From Acytostelium subglobosum LB1 (lineage: Eukaryota > Evosea > Eumycetozoa > Acytosteliales > Acytosteliaceae): a stretch of DNA of 64,000 bases. Position numbers and translations under genes: made by a program. This document shows positions 62,165-64,000 of the stretch, one piece after another (position 1 is the stretch's first letter; every line of letters begins with the position of its first letter). The notes under the pieces were generated by a model, which was not told the DNA's origin, searched no databases, and worked only from the letters and a program-made list of their open reading frames with translations. Location of the stretch: assembly GCF_000787575.1 (NCBI RefSeq), contig NW_012236516.1, positions 64,126 to 128,125 on the forward strand, given 5' to 3'.

Positions 62165-62468
62165 ACATAGTTGAAGTGCTGGAAAGCGTGTCTCATTTTG
62201 ATGCCGGTTGCGATCCAGGGATCGCCTAGAGACTCATTGGGTCTCTTTTCGAATGGGGACATCTAGATGTATATGGTGTCAATAAGTATAGGTCAATTGT
62301 CGAGAATAAACCACCTACTCTCCAAAATAGTCTATCGACCTCGGTGATATCATAGTCACCTTGGTCGCACATTTCGTAAACCATGGAGAACTGGGAGGCG
62401 AGGAGCTGGAATCCTCTTCTATTTGCAAAGTCATACGACCAAGCAATGGGAAGAGCAGAGGGCGATCA
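62119..62468 (-). pseudogene. Inverted fragment of an unidentified gene
   Basis: On the minus strand this piece reads as two spliced coding segments: about 62468-62319 (WSYDFANRRGFQLLASQFSM, EMCDQGDYDITEVDRLFWR) and 62262-62119 (MSPFEKRPNESLGDPWIATG, HAFQHFNYVYDEPRLAIFEE), with a GTAGGT...CTAG intron between. Both ends are cut off: the left one abuts the sacsin-like copy at about 62119, and the right one meets a stop and other sequence at about 62468. I do not recognise the family. Composition and splice signals suggest it was a real gene before being cut and inverted. Confidence 0.5.
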
Positions 62469-62968
62469 TCTCCTCAGCTTGGCCAAGAGGCGAGAACCCC
62501 CAGAAGCCGGAGCTGGCAGATCTCAGATTTCCAGTGGCCGTGTTCAACACTGTGCCTACAAAGAAGAAGACAGTCGACGTCCTCAAAATATGTGATCTAA
62601 GGGAACTGTGTCGCTTCTTCATGAGCTACACTCACTGTGTCTATGCACGTCTAACCAACATCATGAAGAACGTACCAATCTCGGAACTACTGTTCAACCT
62701 GTTCAAGGAGAAGTATTACTTGGATACATTGGGCTATGATAACTATAGCCCATACAATATTGGTGTCGACCTCGACAGAAAGACAGAAGCATACAAGAGA
62801 GAGGCCACCATATTTCGTAACAAGATGAATGTCAAGGCCGAGGGCGATGATAACAAACCCAAGCAGTTTACTGTGCCAGTCAACGAGGTCACCAAGCTCT
62901 ACAACGATCTTTGTAAGCCTGAGAATATGTTCAACAGCCAGGTGGCCCAAGTTGCCAAAAAGGAATGA
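62423..62968 (+). pseudogene. Orphan coding fragment, family unknown
   Basis: Open to a stop at 62966-62968. From about 62470 on, composition is coding-like: ADLRFPVAVFNTVPTKKK, LRELCRFFMSYTHCVYARLT, LFNLFKEKYYLDTLGYDNYS, YKREATIFRNKMNVKAEGDD. No start or upstream exon is evident, since the sequence before about 62470 is the inverted fragment. It looks like the 3' exon of a helical cytosolic protein whose 5' part is missing. It might come from the same gene as the inverted piece. Confidence 0.45.
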
Positions 62969-63106
62969 AGACATCTGCTCTAGTTTCCAGATAGATCAGG
63001 ATGCGGTCCAGCCAGGCGCAGACACCGGTGTCCACACCCAAATAAATCACTTACATCATCATACTCACAACATTATTCACCATATCTTACTTGTGACCAA
63101 TCCCAG

Positions 63107-63345
63107 AGTTTGTCGAGTCCACCGTCAACAAGAAGCTGAGCGAGACCGAGCGCAACCTGGTCATCTATGGCGCCGACGAGATCGACATTGTGCGCTCCGG
63201 TCTGGACGACACCATGACCAACGCCTGTGCCGAGACCAGAAAGACCGCCATGGAGAAGAACACCGACTACCGTACCGCCGCCCTCTACAACGCCATCATG
63301 AAGATCAAGGCTGTCTACGGGTCGTCTGGCAACATCTTCTCTTAA
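63107..63345 (+). pseudogene. gluD: Last exon of a mitochondrial-type glutamate dehydrogenase
   Basis: An acceptor (CCCAG) at 63106 opens a frame reading EFVESTVNKKLSETERNLVI, GADEIDIVRSGLDDTM, YRTAALYNAIMKIKAVYGSS, ending GNIFS and TAA at 63343-63345. It matches the C-terminus of hexameric glutamate dehydrogenases such as human GLUD1 (GASEKDIVHSGLAYTM, LRTAAYVNAIEKVFKVY). About 80 of some 500 residues are present. No upstream GDH exon is found in the window, so this is a detached 3' exon. Codons are strongly C/G-ending, as in a highly expressed gene, and the frame is still open, so the separation looks recent. Confidence 0.72.
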
Positions 63346-63584
63346 GAGATGTGCACATGCACGCCTGTATTAATAATGGTAGCTAGTAGTAGCTTAGCTG
63401 GTACATGCATGCTGCTGCGGTGGCAGCTGGTTGTTATTATTGGTCGAAGCTCGTCTCCTGGTAGACCAGGTCGACCAGCATCTACTTGACCACCAATCAT
63501 CAATGAGAGTGGACACGGGTGCCTAGTCGAGCTAACACTGCCCTGAAAACGAACCTATTTTACCATTCGCGAATCCGTCTCATC

Positions 63585-64000
63585 ATGTCTACTCATACAT
63601 ATACGAATACACATACACAAACAGAGCATCACGACTATGTCGATTCATTAGAGTCAATGCTGAGCTGGCCAATACCAGATGACATTCTGCTCGGACATCT
63701 CACATCAGTCGATCCAACACTGGTACCCAATCTGCGCACGAGTCTCTTGCTCTTCACCTCGTACTACAACGTGATGGACAACATTGGCTACCAGCGCTCT
63801 CCCTTCCTATCCAACAATCTCAGTATGTGTGGCCCAGAGACGAGGAGTACTCCTCAGCTCGACAACAAGGACTAACGATAACTCGCCTCCTCGACCCACC
63901 TCGACTCACATCTCTGTGTCGACAACAACATAGAGCTGCTCTTTCATCATAGCGTGGACGTTTGCCATGCATTGCTGAGGTATCTCGAACCGATACTGAT
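63585..64000 (+). CDS. 5' part of an unidentified gene (runs off the window)
   Basis: Exon 1 63585-63822 opens MSTHTYTNTHTQ and continues ESMLSWPIPDDILLGHLTSV and RTSLLLFTSYYNVMDNIGYQ. A GTATGT donor at 63823 and a CATAG acceptor at 63933 join phase-1 to KLLFHHSVDVCHALLRYLEP, still open at 64000. The first 17 residues are polar and His/Thr-rich; the rest is helical. No family is recognised from about 100 residues. Confidence 0.6.

Overview
The window looks like nuclear DNA of a dictyostelid social amoeba. Introns are short (about 50-160 nt) and begin mostly GTATGT or GTAAGT. Intergenic spacers are small. The gene families are typical of dictyostelids: F-box/FNIP-repeat proteins, a large ankyrin-like family, G8-domain secreted proteins and sacsin-like ATPases. 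Base composition is clearly less AT-rich than Dictyostelium discoideum, long Asn/Gln tracts are missing, and the spacers and introns are full of (ATTG)n/(CAAT)n tetranucleotides. This fits a non-discoideum dictyostelid, possibly an Acytostelium-like lineage, but species is a guess. I see no tRNA, rRNA, CRISPR array or intact transposon.

Layout. 0.4-0.9 kb: a small actin-depolymerising-factor domain gene (+). 1.2-13 kb: five minus-strand F-box/FNIP genes, all with the same two-exon design (short F-box-like exon, phase-1 intron, FNIP exon). Between them lie a possibly broken plus-strand gene (5.2 kb), a small secreted protein (9.8 kb) and some coding-like debris (10.6-11.1 kb). 13.3-14.8 kb: an NDR-family kinase (-). 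After a 2.2 kb spacer, 17.0-20.8 kb: a CH-IQ-RhoGEF-PH-PH-ArfGAP-PH signalling protein (+). 21.7-30.9 kb: two paralogous secreted G8/beta-helix proteins resembling animal CEMIP/CEMIP2, separated by a T5orf172-like gene and a rearranged G8 pseudogene. 31.0-32.4 kb: 4-hydroxyphenylpyruvate dioxygenase (-). 33.7-35.4 kb: a sixth F-box/FNIP gene on the opposite strand, close to the copy at 5.9-7.5 kb. 35.6-51.4 kb: a head-to-tail array of six ankyrin-like genes. 51.8-60.4 kb: a large two-module sacsin-like ATPase. 60.9-63.3 kb: a patchwork of a truncated third sacsin-like module, an inverted gene fragment, an orphan reading frame and the last exon of a mitochondrial-type glutamate dehydrogenase. 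63.6 kb to the end: the start of an unidentified gene.

Housekeeping and signalling genes (kinase, GEF/GAP, HPD, sacsin, ADF) are interleaved with fast-evolving tandem families. Those families show duplication, apparent gene conversion, intron loss and terminal decay. The least explained signals are a palindrome of form TGGAA-N3-TTCCA recurring in introns and just after stop codons, and the mosaic block at 61-63 kb. Exon boundaries were inferred by eye from splice signals, reading frame and comparison between paralogs in the window. Every multi-exon gene given as complete closes in frame with the boundaries stated.
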